Origin: Rhizobium sp. ARZ01
GTDB lineage: Bacteria > Pseudomonadota > Alphaproteobacteria > Rhizobiales > Rhizobiaceae
Direction: 5' to 3'
Assembly: GCF_014851675.1 (NCBI RefSeq)
Contig: NZ_JACVAE010000004.1
Location: 186,001-250,000, forward strand
Length of the DNA: 64,000 bases
Positions 25,332 through 34,731 of this stretch are shown piece by piece (position 1 is the stretch's first letter; every line of letters begins with the position of its first letter). The notes beneath the pieces were generated by a model, which saw only the letters and a program-made list of their open reading frames with translations, made no database searches and was not told the DNA's origin. Position numbers and translations under genes: made by a program.

Positions 25332-25838
25332 ATGAGCCGGAATTTCAGCACTGGAGACGACAACGAGCGTGGGACTGATTTCGACCTTGGCGCGTTCCTG
25401 CCCTATCGGCTGAACCGAGCGGCGGAGATGATCAGCCTGCGCTTTGCCGCGCAATACAAGGCGCGCTACGAAATGACGCGCCCGGAATGGCGGGCGCTCG
25501 CCGCCCTCGGCTCCTACGGGCGGATGACGGCGACCGAGGTCGGCGCAAACTCGACGATGCACAAGACGAAGGTTTCGCGGGCGGTGAAATCGCTCGAAGA
25601 CCGCCGTTGGCTGAAGCGGACGATCGATGAGAGCGACCGTCGCGTCGAGCATCTCGAACTGACCGCGGCGGGTTTTCGCATATACAGGGAAATGGTGGAA
25701 TTGGCGCGGGCCTATGATCGCGAACTGGCCGCCCTGCTCGGTCCGGCCGGCCTGAGACAGCTGGAGGCTGGTCTTGGCGCGGTGGAGAACGCCATGTCGC
25801 CTTCAATGTCTAAGCGTGGACGAGCGAGCTTTAAATAG
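25332..25838 (+). CDS. MarR-family regulator of homogentisate dioxygenase (inferred)
   Basis: This 168-aa MarR protein ([66 protein letters not shown]) is divergent from hmgA. The ATG at 25332 is the first sensible start; an in-frame upstream start would overlap the promoter and the hmgA coding region. It likely represses hmgA, and perhaps the fahA operon, until homogentisate or a relative is present; that is inference from position. Confidence 0.85.
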   Translation: MSRNFSTGDDNERGTDFDLGAFLPYRLNRAAEMISLRFAAQYKARYEMTRPEWRALAALGSYGRMTATEVGANSTMHKTKVSRAVKSLEDRRWLKRTIDESDRRVEHLELTAAGFRIYREMVELARAYDRELAALLGPAGLRQLEAGLGAVENAMSPSMSKRGRASFK

Positions 25839-26012
25839 GGTCAGGAACTATCCCCATCTGCGGCCATGGCCTTGTGCGGCGGGACATGGCCATGCACCGG
25901 CTTGCCAGCACACGGACGATACCTGCTGGGAGACGCGGCCAGACGACCCCTTGCCACCGACGGCGCCCACGACAGAAAACCGATGTGGGCACCTTCAATG
26001 AAGCAGGCCGTT

Positions 26013-27230
26013 TCAGTGGTGCAAAGCTGCGCCAGCCACGTTCGTCTCTGTTGCTTGGCGATCTTGTTGAAGCATTCTTCTTAACATTGTTGACTGGTAC
26101 GCAGCCGGAACGGCTGCGACCGCCAGCGGCTTTGAGATCAGATAGCCCTGGATCCGGTCGCAGCCCATGTCTTTGAGCAACGCCATCTGCTCTTCGCTAT
26201 CGATTCCTTCGGCGGTAACGATAAGGCCGAGACTGTGGGCGAGATCGATGATGCCCCGCACGATTTTTCAATCGCTTTCGTCAACCACGAGGCCTTGTAT
26301 GAAGCTGCGGTCGATCTTGATGCGGTCGAGCGGCAGTTCCTTCAAGTGCGTGAGCGAGGCATAGCCTGTGCCGAAATCATCAAAGGCGATTTCAAAACTG
26401 GCGCGATGGAGTCGGTCGATTTCTTCCCTCACACGAACGGCCTGCTTGCCGAGGAACATGCCCTCGGTCACCTCGATTGCAATCTTGTCCGCGCCAAGCC
26501 CGTCGACACGCAAATCTCCCAGGAGGCGTTCCGTGTATCCCGGTCTCGCAAAATCTGCAGCCGTGGTGTTGATGGCGATCTTGCCGAACGGGATTCCAAG
26601 CCTTTGCCATTCGGCGGCTTGCGCGACGACGGCCTGGCGAACAAAGCTGCCAATCGAAGCGGTGATGCGGTGGTCGTCGAAGACTTCCATGAAGCGGCCG
26701 GGTGCAATAAGGCCATGCTCGGGATGCTGCCACCGCCACAGCGCCTCCATGCTTTCCGGGCCCCCGGTCAATAAGGAAACTATCGGTTGATAGTGGAGCA
26801 GGAACTCGCCCTTCGCCAAGCCATTGCGCGCCTGTTCCTGCAGCGTTAGCCGCCGGGTCGTGGCGATTTCGAGTCCTTCCTGGAAGAACTCGTAGCGATT
26901 GCGACCAAGCTCTATTGGGTCGCAACGACGATTATTCCGCGGCTAGCGAGCCGTTCTTGGCTTTGTTGCAGGTCTCTCCTCGTCAGGTCTGCCCGCTCCG
27001 GATGGTGCGGAACATCTCTCCAAAGAACTGCCTGTCATGGGTTCCGGAATTGAGCAGGCGGTGGTTCGCCCCGATCAACTCCTGCTGAGTGTATCCGCTA
27101 ATGTCGCAGAACTTATGATTGGCATAGAGGATCGTGCCATGGGGTCGGTGACGGCGACGATCAGGACGGCATCGACTGCATCGATCCAGAACTCATCATC
27201 ATGCCCGGCCGGGCCGCCATCAAGGGAATA
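26013..27230 (-). pseudogene. Decayed PAS-GGDEF-EAL cyclic-di-GMP protein
   Basis: Reading right to left, a PAS domain (ILYANHKFCDISGYTQQELIGANHRLLNSGTHDRQFFGEMFRTIRSGQT) is broken by a frameshift near 27140 and a TGA where a Trp is expected. Its 3' half and almost all of the GGDEF domain are deleted: sequence resumes near 26925 with the GGDEF-EAL linker (ELGRNRYEFFQEGLEIATTRRL). An EAL domain follows (HYQPIVSL, EALWRW, DDFGTGYASL), interrupted near 26265 by a TGA in VDESD*KIVRGIIDLAHS, with the end still readable to 26013. At least four disabling changes are visible. Confidence 0.88.
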
Positions 27231-27240
27231 AGCGAGGCTG

Positions 27241-27656
27241 TGTCCGGTTTGAGGCTTTGTTGGTGGGGTCCATCTACGGACTCGAGAGGTGGTGCAGATT
27301 GGCGCACGGTATTTTCGATTCCTTTGTTATTGCATTCCATTGCGAGGTCGCAGCCTCGTCAGCCCGCCACGATGGAATTTCCCGCTGACGGTCCGTTGAG
27401 GCTGGAACGGGGGGGCTTCGGCCGTTTCCATTCACAAATGGTAAATTTCGAGCCACGTATGTTGCTGCGGGCGGGCCGCGTCCCCACCCTCCCCCGCGGC
27501 AAGAGATCGATTCTGTTGGGTCAAGCAGCGTAAGAGTACGTGGCTGTGGGCGTTAACCTCTTGTTAACGATAAAGGGTTTGACCAGGCGCGCAAATCAGT
27601 TGAAAAACAGTCGCGACGGAATTTTTCCGACTTTTCTCAATTAACCGTCGGATATC
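27241..27656. other. Intergenic region upstream of orphan repA
   Basis: No gene is visible in these 416 bp. The region lies between the decayed c-di-GMP gene and repA. Near its right end two HpaI-type GTTAAC hexamers lie 11 bp apart (27552-27557 and 27563-27568), a possible binding site for RepA or another regulator. A small hairpin, CCATT-CACA-AATGG, is also present. Confidence 0.5.
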
Positions 27657-28874
27657 ATGGAAAACACGCTCAGACGCCCCCAGTACCTCCCTTCCTCTGC
27701 TGACCGGATCATGCGACATTCGCAGCTTCTGTCGGCTCAATTGCAGAACCTTCGACAGCAAATGTACCCGCCGGAAGCGATGAAATCGCTGAAGACCTTC
27801 TCTTCGAAGGACGCGGCAGCACTCCTTGGCGTGGCCGAGTCGACGTTGCGCCAGATGTCGCTCGACGGCGAAGGGGTGATCCCCGACCGGCAGGATAACG
27901 GCCGGCGCGTCTACACGCTGGCGCAGATCAACGAAATCCGCACCTACCTCGCCAATCGCCGCCCCGCGGAGGCGCTCGATTTTCTGCCGCGCCGGCGCCC
28001 GGGCGACAAGCTGCAGGTCCTTGCGATCGCCAACTTCAAGGGCGGTTCGGCCAAGACGACGACGACGGTGCACCTGGCGCACTACCTCGCCTTGCAGGGA
28101 CTGCGCGTGCTTGCGATCGACCTCGATCCGCAGGCCTCGCTCTCCACCATGTTCGGCTATCAGCCCGAGTTCGACGTTGACGCCAACCAGACGCTCTATG
28201 CGGCGATCCGCTACGATGAGAACGAGCGGCTTCCCCTCTCCGACGTCATTCGCCAGACCTACTTCGATGGCGTCCACATCGTGCCCGGCAACCTCGAGTT
28301 GATGGAGTACGAACATGAGACGCCGCAGGCGATCGCCAACGGCCTGTCGCGTGGCGACGGCATGTTCTTCCGTCGGCTGAAGACGGTTCTCGCCGAGGTG
28401 GAGGACGATTATGACGTCGTGCTGATCGATGCCCCGCCTCAACTTGGATACCTGACGCTCGGCGCACTCTATGCAGCGACCGGCCTCCTGATCACCGTGC
28501 ATCCGGCGATGCTCGACGTCGCCTCGATGAACCAGTTCCTCGCCATGACAAGCGACCTGCTTGGCGTCATCGAGGATGCCGGTGGCGCGTTGGAGCATGA
28601 CTTCATTCGCTACGTTCTGACCCGTCACAATCCGCACGACGTCCCGCAGGTGAACGTCGTGGCGCTGCTTCGCTCGTTGTTCGGCGAGGACGTGCTGGCC
28701 GCGTCCGTGGTCGATACGACCGCCATCGCCAGTGCCGGCTTGGAAAAGAAGAGCCTTTACGAGATGACCCGGGGCAGTGTTGGCCGCGATACGCTCAACC
28801 GCGCACTCGAATCCGTCGACGCGGTCAACGCCGAGATCTTTCGCCACATCAAGAACGTCTGGGGACGCAAATGA
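27657..28874 (+). CDS. repA: Plasmid partitioning ATPase RepA (ParA family), orphan pair
   Basis: This 405-aa protein is a full-length repABC-type RepA. Its N-terminal DNA-binding region (HSQLLSAQLQNLRQQMYPPEAMKSLKTFSSKDAAALLGVAESTLRQMSLDGEG) is followed by the ParA Walker motif FKGGSAKTTTTVHLAHYLALQG, DLDPQASLSTMFGY and VVLIDAPPQLGYL. RepA works with RepB and parS to segregate the replicon and usually represses its own operon. The start ATG at 27657 gives the usual N terminus. It overlaps repB by four bases. No repC follows. Confidence 0.93.
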   Translation: MENTLRRPQYLPSSADRIMRHSQLLSAQLQNLRQQMYPPEAMKSLKTFSSKDAAALLGVAESTLRQMSLDGEGVIPDRQDNGRRVYTLAQINEIRTYLANRRPAEALDFLPRRRPGDKLQVLAIANFKGGSAKTTTTVHLAHYLALQGLRVLAIDLDPQASLSTMFGYQPEFDVDANQTLYAAIRYDENERLPLSDVIRQTYFDGVHIVPGNLELMEYEHETPQAIANGLSRGDGMFFRRLKTVLAEVEDDYDVVLIDAPPQLGYLTLGALYAATGLLITVHPAMLDVASMNQFLAMTSDLLGVIEDAGGALEHDFIRYVLTRHNPHDVPQVNVVALLRSLFGEDVLAASVVDTTAIASAGLEKKSLYEMTRGSVGRDTLNRALESVDAVNAEIFRHIKNVWGRK

Positions 28875-29902
28875 ACAACGCCAGTGACCGCTCGAAAAGA
28901 ATGAAGGCCATGTTTGGCGGCATCAATCCGCAGGAACTGGCTGCTGCCGTCGCCCCTTCGCCGATGTCGCAGACGAGCCGCCGCGTTTCCGCCGGTGCTG
29001 TGCGCTCGATGCAGGATTCTTTTTCTGCCATCGAGGATGAGAACGTCAGGCTGCGTGAACAAATTGCGGGTTCAGAAGCCGTCATCGAAATCGCACCGGA
29101 CCAGCTTGCCCCCTCCTTCGTGCGCGACCGCATGGACGAACAGACCGATCCTGGCCTCGACGAACTCGTTCGCAGTCTGCGCGAACACGGGCAGCAGGTG
29201 CCGGTCCTCGTTCGTCCGCACCCCGACGGGTCCGGCCGCTACCAGATCGCCTATGGCCATCGCCGCTGGCAGGCCGCGAGCAAGTTGAACCGTCCGGTCA
29301 AGGCGGTCGTGCGCGAACTCTCCGACGACGCGCTGGTGATCGCACAAGGCAAGGAGAACAGCGAGCGCAAGGATCTTTCCTTCATCGAGCAGGCGCTGTT
29401 TGCTTATGAACTGAAGGATCGCGGCTTCGACCGACAGACGATTGCTGCAGCGCTCGGTCGTAGCGAGGACAAGGGGCTCGCCTACATCTCGATCCTCACC
29501 TCGCTGGCCGGAACTCTTGCCACTGAGGTCGTTCGCAAGATCGGCCCGGCGCCGAAGACCGGGCGTCCGAAATGGGAGAAGCTCGCGGCTCATTTTGCCG
29601 ATCGCAAGCTGCCGGCTGCGCGCTCCTCTGCCGCAAATGGATTGATGTCGTCGGACAAGTGGCTGGGCGCTGACAGCGACGCTCGCTTTGCCATGCTGCT
29701 TTCGCTTCTGGAGGCGAAAGAGAAGCCTGCCACGGCGAAGAGCACGATCAAGGGCGAGGCGGGGCAGGATGCCGTCACGATCGAGCGGGCTGGAGCCGTG
29801 ACGCGCTTTGCCGTCGATGAGCGCCTGTCGCCTGGGTTCGCTGAATGGCTGGCCTGCGAAATGCCGGCGCTTGTGGCGCGCTTCGAGAAGGTGCGCGCGT
29901 AG
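28871..29902 (+). CDS. repB: Plasmid partitioning protein RepB (ParB family), orphan pair
   Basis: This 343-aa ParB-type centromere-binding protein has the N-terminal RepA-interaction region (RSKRMKAMFGGINPQEL), the ParB/Srx nuclease-like fold with the CTPase-type motif GHRRWQAA and ENSERKDLSFIEQALFAYELKDRGF, a helix-turn-helix (TIAAALGRSEDKGLAYISIL) and a C-terminal dimer domain. It overlaps repA (ATGA). In a normal repABC operon repC follows within 100-200 bp; here the next gene is an aldolase 484 bp away, so the module can partition but not replicate. Confidence 0.92.
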   Translation: MNNASDRSKRMKAMFGGINPQELAAAVAPSPMSQTSRRVSAGAVRSMQDSFSAIEDENVRLREQIAGSEAVIEIAPDQLAPSFVRDRMDEQTDPGLDELVRSLREHGQQVPVLVRPHPDGSGRYQIAYGHRRWQAASKLNRPVKAVVRELSDDALVIAQGKENSERKDLSFIEQALFAYELKDRGFDRQTIAAALGRSEDKGLAYISILTSLAGTLATEVVRKIGPAPKTGRPKWEKLAAHFADRKLPAARSSAANGLMSSDKWLGADSDARFAMLLSLLEAKEKPATAKSTIKGEAGQDAVTIERAGAVTRFAVDERLSPGFAEWLACEMPALVARFEKVRA

Positions 29903-30106
29903 CCCGGGTCCGGGCGAGGGCGGTGCATGCCGCCGCCCTTGCTCAAGCCCCGCCGGGGGCACAGCGATCGACTGCCGCAGAGATCGCAGATGAGGACTTC
30001 TCCCAGTCCTTGCAAAAGCTGGCTGGCAGGCGGGAAGAGCGCGGACGAGCCGCTGGCAGACAAATTCAGCTCTATCCGTCTGAAATTATTTCATAAAATT
30101 CTAGAT

Positions 30107-30122
30107 AGTTCCAGCTGTAACT
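30107..30122. promoter_or_regulatory. parS-like palindrome downstream of orphan repB
   Basis: AGTTCCAGCTGTAACT is a 16-bp palindrome with one mismatched pair. It resembles RepB centromeres of repABC plasmids (GTT...GC...AAC around a central GC) but has one base fewer on each side than the consensus I remember. It lies 205 bp after repB, where repC would normally begin. Confidence 0.5.
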
Positions 30123-30262
30123 CCTGTCTGCCCAATGGGCCTCGCGATGCGGCCAAATGGAGTTGCGACTTCCAATCGCGTCACCTAGGCGCCGATAGAC
30201 TCCCTGATCTCTGCTGTCGCGCCACCCGCCATGTGGATACCAAGGCCTTGAAATATATTGCT

Positions 30263-30292
30263 AATCGATTTGAATTTGTTTCAATCGATTTG
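30263..30292. promoter_or_regulatory. Direct repeat pair upstream of the aldolase gene
   Basis: AATCGATTTG occurs at 30263-30272 and again at 30283-30292, a 20-bp period (about two helical turns). Each copy contains the palindrome AATCGATT. The pair lies about 100 bp before the fba start and is likely a regulator site of unknown identity. Confidence 0.5.
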
Positions 30293-30386
30293 GTGTATGG
30301 TGTTCGGTGGTCGGCCTGTTGCCAGGCTCCGCGCATATGTGATTAGTGCGGTCCACGAAGGGATTTACTCGAAAAGGAGAAACGGA

Positions 30387-31433
30387 ATGGCGTTGATTAC
30401 CATGCGGCAGTTGCTCGATCATGCTGCTGAGAATGATTACGCGCTGCCCGCGTTCAACGTGAACAATCTGGAATACATTCAGGCTGTCATGCGCGCAGCC
30501 GACGCAACGGATTCGCCGGTGATCCTCCAGGCAAGCCGCGGTGCGCGCGCCTATGCCGGCGATGCCTTCCTGCGGCACCTGATCCTCGGCGCTGCGGAAG
30601 AGTATCCGCATATCCCGGTCTGCCTGCATCTCGACCATGGCGACCAGCCCTCTACCTGCATTTCGGCCATCACCAACGGCTTCACCTCGGTGATGATGGA
30701 CGGCTCGCTGCTTGCCGACGGCAAGACGGTTTCGAGCTACGAGTACAATGTTGATGTCACGGCGGAAGTCGTGAAGATCGCACATGCGGCCGGGGTCTCG
30801 GTCGAAGGCGAACTCGGCTGTCTCGGCAATCTTGAGACCGGCGCCGGCGACAAGGAAGACGGTCACGGCTTCGAGGGCAAGCTGTCGCGCGAGGAACTGC
30901 TCACCGATCCCGATCAGGCGCTCGACTTCGTCAGCAAGACGGGCGTGGATGCGCTCGCCGTCGCCATCGGTACCAGCCATGGCGCCTACAAGTTCACCCG
31001 TGAGCCGGACGGCGAGATCCTGTCGATCGAAACGATCGCCAAGATCAACAAGAAGCTGCCGAACACGCATCTCGTCATGCACGGCTCCTCTTCCGTGCCG
31101 AAGGACCTGCAGGATCTGTTCAACAGCTATGGCGGCAAGATGAAGCCGACCTGGGGCGTGCCGGTCGCTGAGATCCAGAAGGCGATCCCGCTTGGCGTGC
31201 GCAAGGTCAATATCGACACCGACTTGCGCCTGGCCATGACAGGAACGATCCGCAAGAACTTCACCGAAAGCCCGGAAAACTTCGATCCGCGCAACTACCT
31301 CAAGCCCGCCACGGCGCTGATGACGGAAGTCTGCAAGGAGCGCTTCGAAGCCTTCCGCACCGCCGGCAAGGCCTCCAAGATCCGCGCCAAGCGGCTGGCG
31401 GAGATGGCGAAGTTCTACGCTTCGGCCAAGTAG
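30387..31433 (+). CDS. fba: Class II fructose-bisphosphate aldolase
   Basis: This 348-aa zinc-dependent aldolase splits fructose-1,6-bisphosphate, or a related ketose bisphosphate, into two trioses. Motifs: [35 protein letters not shown] with zinc-binding His, [27 protein letters not shown] and [10 protein letters not shown]. It is the Calvin-cycle-type class IIA form. AAGGAGA at 30374-30380 sets the ATG at 30387. It stands alone, with a strong terminator after it, next to the partition genes. It may serve the sugar island to its right, but that is not shown. Confidence 0.92.
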   Translation: MALITMRQLLDHAAENDYALPAFNVNNLEYIQAVMRAADATDSPVILQASRGARAYAGDAFLRHLILGAAEEYPHIPVCLHLDHGDQPSTCISAITNGFTSVMMDGSLLADGKTVSSYEYNVDVTAEVVKIAHAAGVSVEGELGCLGNLETGAGDKEDGHGFEGKLSREELLTDPDQALDFVSKTGVDALAVAIGTSHGAYKFTREPDGEILSIETIAKINKKLPNTHLVMHGSSSVPKDLQDLFNSYGGKMKPTWGVPVAEIQKAIPLGVRKVNIDTDLRLAMTGTIRKNFTESPENFDPRNYLKPATALMTEVCKERFEAFRTAGKASKIRAKRLAEMAKFYASAK

Positions 31434-31438
31434 ATGAA

Positions 31439-31470
31439 AGCGGGGCGGGGAGGCGACTTCCCGCCCCGCT
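31439..31470 (+). terminator. Rho-independent terminator after fba
   Basis: AGCGGGGCGGG (31439-31449) and CCCGCCCCGCT (31460-31470) form a perfect 11-bp GC-rich stem with a 10-base loop, followed by GATTTT. It starts five bases after the fba stop codon. Confidence 0.82.
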
Positions 31471-31718
31471 GATTTTCGCCGGACAGGCTGCCTTTGGCCA
31501 TCGAACAGTGGCCATGGATAGTTGCAGAGCGGCAGATCACCCTATGTGACGCCGCTACCGTGAAACAGCGACCGCCAAGGGCCGGTGCTGAGAATTCCAG
31601 CGGCGAGGCCGTGACTCACCAGCGCGGCAGGGTTCAGACATCGCCATCTGGGGCGCTCCGATAAGCGTGCACGAAGAACCACATCACGGCGTCGCTTGGC
31701 GGACTGTTGCTGCCCGTC

Positions 31719-32813
31719 TCAAAGTCCCGCAGCTTTTGTCAGATTTATGCGGAAGCGGTCGCGTCGCCGTTGGTAGCGACGGGTCATTTCGGCAGAGGTG
31801 TGCCCGAGCTGTTTTTGCACATGGCGCTCGTCCACTTCCGCGGAGGAGGCGAGCCCGGCTCGCAGGGAGTGGCCGGCGAATCTCTGCTTGCGCTCGTTTT
31901 CGGTGAGATCGCCGCGGACGCCGGCGGCAACTGCGGTGCGCTTGACGAGCCTCGCCACTTCCTGATCGTGAAGCCGCTCCGAACCGACAGTCGTGCCTCG
32001 GCCTGCCACACGCCGGAAGAGGGGGCCGTTCGCCAGTCTGGCATACTTGATCCACGTCATGACCGCCGTGAGCGGGCAGGTATTCTCGGTAGAGCCGGCC
32101 CCGATCTCCACTTCGCGCCAACCGGTCTTGCCGCGCAGTGTCACAAGAACTCCTTTGGCGAGGATCTCGATCCAGCCACGGCCGTCCTCAGTCTGGTCAC
32201 GGCCGAGGTCGAGGCCTGTGATTTCGGAGCGACGAAAACCCCCGGCGTAGCCCAGGAGAAGTATGGCACGGTCGCGCAAGCCCCGGAGGCTGCCACGATC
32301 AAGCGTTTCCAGCATGGCGATCAGATCCTCAGGGAGGATCGCTTCCTTCTGGCGGGGCGGGGCGGCGTGCTTGTTGCGAATGCCGGCCATTACGGTGGCG
32401 ATGGCGCGGTCCCCTCGGTCAAGGGTCAAGCCGCGCTGCGCATAGTTCCAGGCGATCGAGGACAGGCGGCGTTCGATTGTCGAGACGGCTTTCGGTTTGC
32501 CGCCACTCTCGGACGAACCGGAGGCGCAGGCGGTGATGTACAGGCCAACCACTTCGGGATCCGCGGGGAGGGGAGGGAGGTTCAGGCGCCGGCACCATGC
32601 TGAGAAATGCTTCCAGTCGGACGCGTAGGCACGGCGGGTGTTGATGGCGCTTGCCGCATCGATATAGGCGTGGGCGCGATCGACCAGATCTTCGAGATGG
32701 CGGGACGTCTTCAAGCTCGTTCCGCGGCCTGTTGCGCGGGTCACGACAGGCGGTTCCCCGTTGTCATCAACCAATTTCGCCAAGGGCGCATGCTTTGGGT
32801 CGTGGTCGGTCAT
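31719..32813 (-). CDS. Tyrosine-type site-specific recombinase
   Basis: This 364-aa protein has the SAM-like N-terminal core-binding domain (AHAYIDAASAINTRRAYASDWKHFSAWC) and the catalytic domain of tyrosine recombinases: Arg in GYAGGFRRSEI, HSLRAGL (His-x-x-Arg), the His of QLGHTSAEMTRRY and the nucleophile Tyr in that last motif. All expected catalytic residues seem present, so it is probably active. The type is common on rhizobial plasmids and islands. There is no adjacent phage gene or tRNA target. A large symmetrical inverted repeat lies 124 bp upstream of its start. Confidence 0.9.
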   Translation of the reverse strand: MTDHDPKHAPLAKLVDDNGEPPVVTRATGRGTSLKTSRHLEDLVDRAHAYIDAASAINTRRAYASDWKHFSAWCRRLNLPPLPADPEVVGLYITACASGSSESGGKPKAVSTIERRLSSIAWNYAQRGLTLDRGDRAIATVMAGIRNKHAAPPRQKEAILPEDLIAMLETLDRGSLRGLRDRAILLLGYAGGFRRSEITGLDLGRDQTEDGRGWIEILAKGVLVTLRGKTGWREVEIGAGSTENTCPLTAVMTWIKYARLANGPLFRRVAGRGTTVGSERLHDQEVARLVKRTAVAAGVRGDLTENERKQRFAGHSLRAGLASSAEVDERHVQKQLGHTSAEMTRRYQRRRDRFRINLTKAAGL

Positions 32814-32937
32814 TCGTCCTCGTTAATCTGCTCCATAGTTTGGATTATGGTCACCGGAAAAGGCGACGTGCAACGGCCTCCTGCGGTTGGCGGCATTGGC
32901 GGTCCGTCAGAATCACCCCATATCACATTATGCGTAA

Positions 32938-32968
32938 TATGAACGATAATGCAAAATTATCGTTCATA
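32938..32968. repeat. 12-7-12 inverted repeat, putative recombinase core site
   Basis: TATGAACGATAA (32938-32949) and TTATCGTTCATA (32957-32968) are perfect reverse complements around the 7-bp centre TGCAAAA. This layout is that of lox/dif-type core sites recognised by tyrosine recombinases. It lies upstream of the recombinase gene in an AT-rich patch. An operator for that gene is the alternative. Confidence 0.6.
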
Positions 32969-33439
32969 AATGAGATAAGACGGGTTGTGCGGTTTGATCG
33001 GTATTCATGCCGTTAACTGCACGTGAGTGTGTATGTCTATCGTGTGGGTTTGCGTTTGCGGGTGTTGCAACGGAACCTTCGACCTCACACTCCAAGGTAA
33101 CCGGTCACGATTTTCCAATGCGCCATGGCGCGAACACGATGAATGTGGGCGGAAAGAGCAGAGCGGCTGTGATGCGGGGCGACGAAGAGATTTCGGATGG
33201 CGGAACCATTGCCTGATCTCCCATGGTGGCGCGAGTCGTTCGACCACCGTTCGATAAAGTGACAACACCCGTAGAAGTGAGCTAAATCGCTTGATGTAGC
33301 CGTCGGCTTGCAGCGTCTTGCAAAGGGAATGGGCCGAACTCATCGCGATGTCCATACGGAACATCATCCAATTCACGGTATGTAGGTTCTAGGCTTGCGC
33401 TCGCTCGAGTGCAGCCCGGTGAGCCGCTTCCAGCGCTCG
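32969..33439. other. Intergenic region between recombinase site and IS6 remnant
   Basis: I see no supportable gene in these 470 bp. Weak open frames exist on both strands but lack recognisable motifs or ribosome sites. A GTTGCAACGGAAC stretch near 33064 loosely resembles the outer end of IS6-family elements, but no matching copy at the other end of the remnant was found. Confidence 0.45.
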
Positions 33440-33960
33440 ATCTCGGCATCTCATCGAAGACGATCCGCCGGTCGGCTCGGTGACCAATGGCACCTCGATG
33501 AGGTCTTCATCTCCATGGGCGGCAAGAAGCATTGGCGGGCTGTCGATCAGGGTGGTTTCGTTCTCGACGTGCTGGTGCAGAGCCGCGCAATACCAAGGCC
33601 GCCAAACGTCTGATTCGAAAGCTTCTGAAAGGACAGAGGCACTCACCGCGCGTCATGACTACTGACCAACAGCGATCCTATGGCGCAGCAATGCGCGACA
33701 TCATGCCCGGCGTCGAACATCGTTCGCACAAAGGCCTGAATAACCGGGCGGAGAATTCCCATTAACCGACCCGGTGGCGAGAGCGGATCATGAAGGGCTT
33801 CACGTCAGCCCGACATCTCCAGCGTTTCGCTTCCATGCATGCCCCCGTCGCCACCCTTTTTCACATTCCACACCATGAGATCGCATCCGACCATGACCGC
33901 GAAATGAGAACCACAGCCGTGCAAATGTGGAACGAAATCGCACGCCTGCAGGCCGCATAA
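33440..33960 (+). pseudogene. IS6-family transposase remnant (left flank of sugar island)
   Basis: The strand reads as the catalytic part of an IS6/IS26-like DDE transposase: GDQWHLDEVFISMGGKKHW, AVDQGGFVLDVLVQSR, then, after a frameshift near 33587, NTKAAKRLIRKLLKGQRHSPRVMTTDQQRSYGAAMRDIMPGVEHRSHKGLNNRAENSH, a TAA stop at 33763, and an in-frame tail (RMMKGF-like to MWNEIARLQAA) ending at 33960. The N-terminal helix-turn-helix is missing. It also lacks two residues in the KHW(LW)RAVDQ segment. Clearly dead. Confidence 0.88.
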
Positions 33961-34077
33961 AGCGGAGGCCGAGACTTTTGATCGGAGCTCGTTAACTTTA
34001 CGGTTCCCGGGGGGTGCCAAAAATCTCTGCGAAAACCATATGCCGCGAGACCCCGGCGACATGCCGGGGCCACGGAA

Positions 34078-34731
34078 TTAACGGCTGAGCCGCAAGATCT
34101 CGCCCAGGGCGGCGATCCGGAAATGCGGCTCGGTATCCGCTTCGGCATGCGGCGCGCCTGCGCCTTGGCTCAGCAAGGCCACCTGCATTCCGGCGGCACA
34201 GGCGGCGCGCACGCCGGTCTGGCTGTCTTCGATCACCAGAATGTCGGTAGGATCTATGTCGATGAGCCGCGCCGCTCTGAGATAAGACTCCGGTGCGGGT
34301 TTTCCTTCAACCACATCGTCAAGCGAGATCGAGCCGCGCATCAGCGCCGTCACACCGATGGCGGCGAGATTGGCATCCACCACGTTGCGGGCGGAATTCG
34401 AAGCGCAGACCTGCGCCACGCCCATGGCGTCGAGTGCCCGGATTGTTTCGGCCGCCCCGGCAATCGCGCCGAGCCTGTCCGCGCCCGCTATGTAATGATG
34501 GTTGACCCGGCTATGGAATTCCGCCTCAGCCAGCGTTTCCGGCAGTTTTCGGCGAAGCTGCTCCCAGACATCGCGCAGATGTATGCCGATGAAGGTCATC
34601 TCCGGCAGGTCGCGCAGATCGAGCCCGTGCTCGCCGCAGGCGGCGACCAGCGCCCGATGGTGCAGCGGCTCGCTGTCGACCAGCGTGCCATCTATATCCC
34701 AGGCGACAGCCTTCCACGGGAAGGCGCTCAT
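34078..34731 (-). CDS. HAD-superfamily sugar phosphatase-like hydrolase
   Basis: This 217-aa HAD subfamily IA enzyme has the nucleophile motif WDIDGTLVDSEPLHH, a helical cap, CASNSARN (motif II Ser), GKPAPESYL (motif III Lys) and VIEDSQTGVRAACAAGM (motif IV). It resembles beta-phosphoglucomutase/sugar-phosphatase relatives. It overlaps the FGGY kinase by four bases and ends the kinase operon. In this context it would remove phosphate from a sugar or polyol phosphate, perhaps as overflow relief or as a pathway step. Confidence 0.87.
   Translation of the reverse strand: MSAFPWKAVAWDIDGTLVDSEPLHHRALVAACGEHGLDLRDLPEMTFIGIHLRDVWEQLRRKLPETLAEAEFHSRVNHHYIAGADRLGAIAGAAETIRALDAMGVAQVCASNSARNVVDANLAAIGVTALMRGSISLDDVVEGKPAPESYLRAARLIDIDPTDILVIEDSQTGVRAACAAGMQVALLSQGAGAPHAEADTEPHFRIAALGEILRLSR

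Noticed and set aside
33005..33376. 123-codon minus-strand frame next to the IS6 remnant as an extra gene
   Set aside because: Composition and residues show no family pattern, no ribosome site, and the region looks like degenerate IS-associated DNA.
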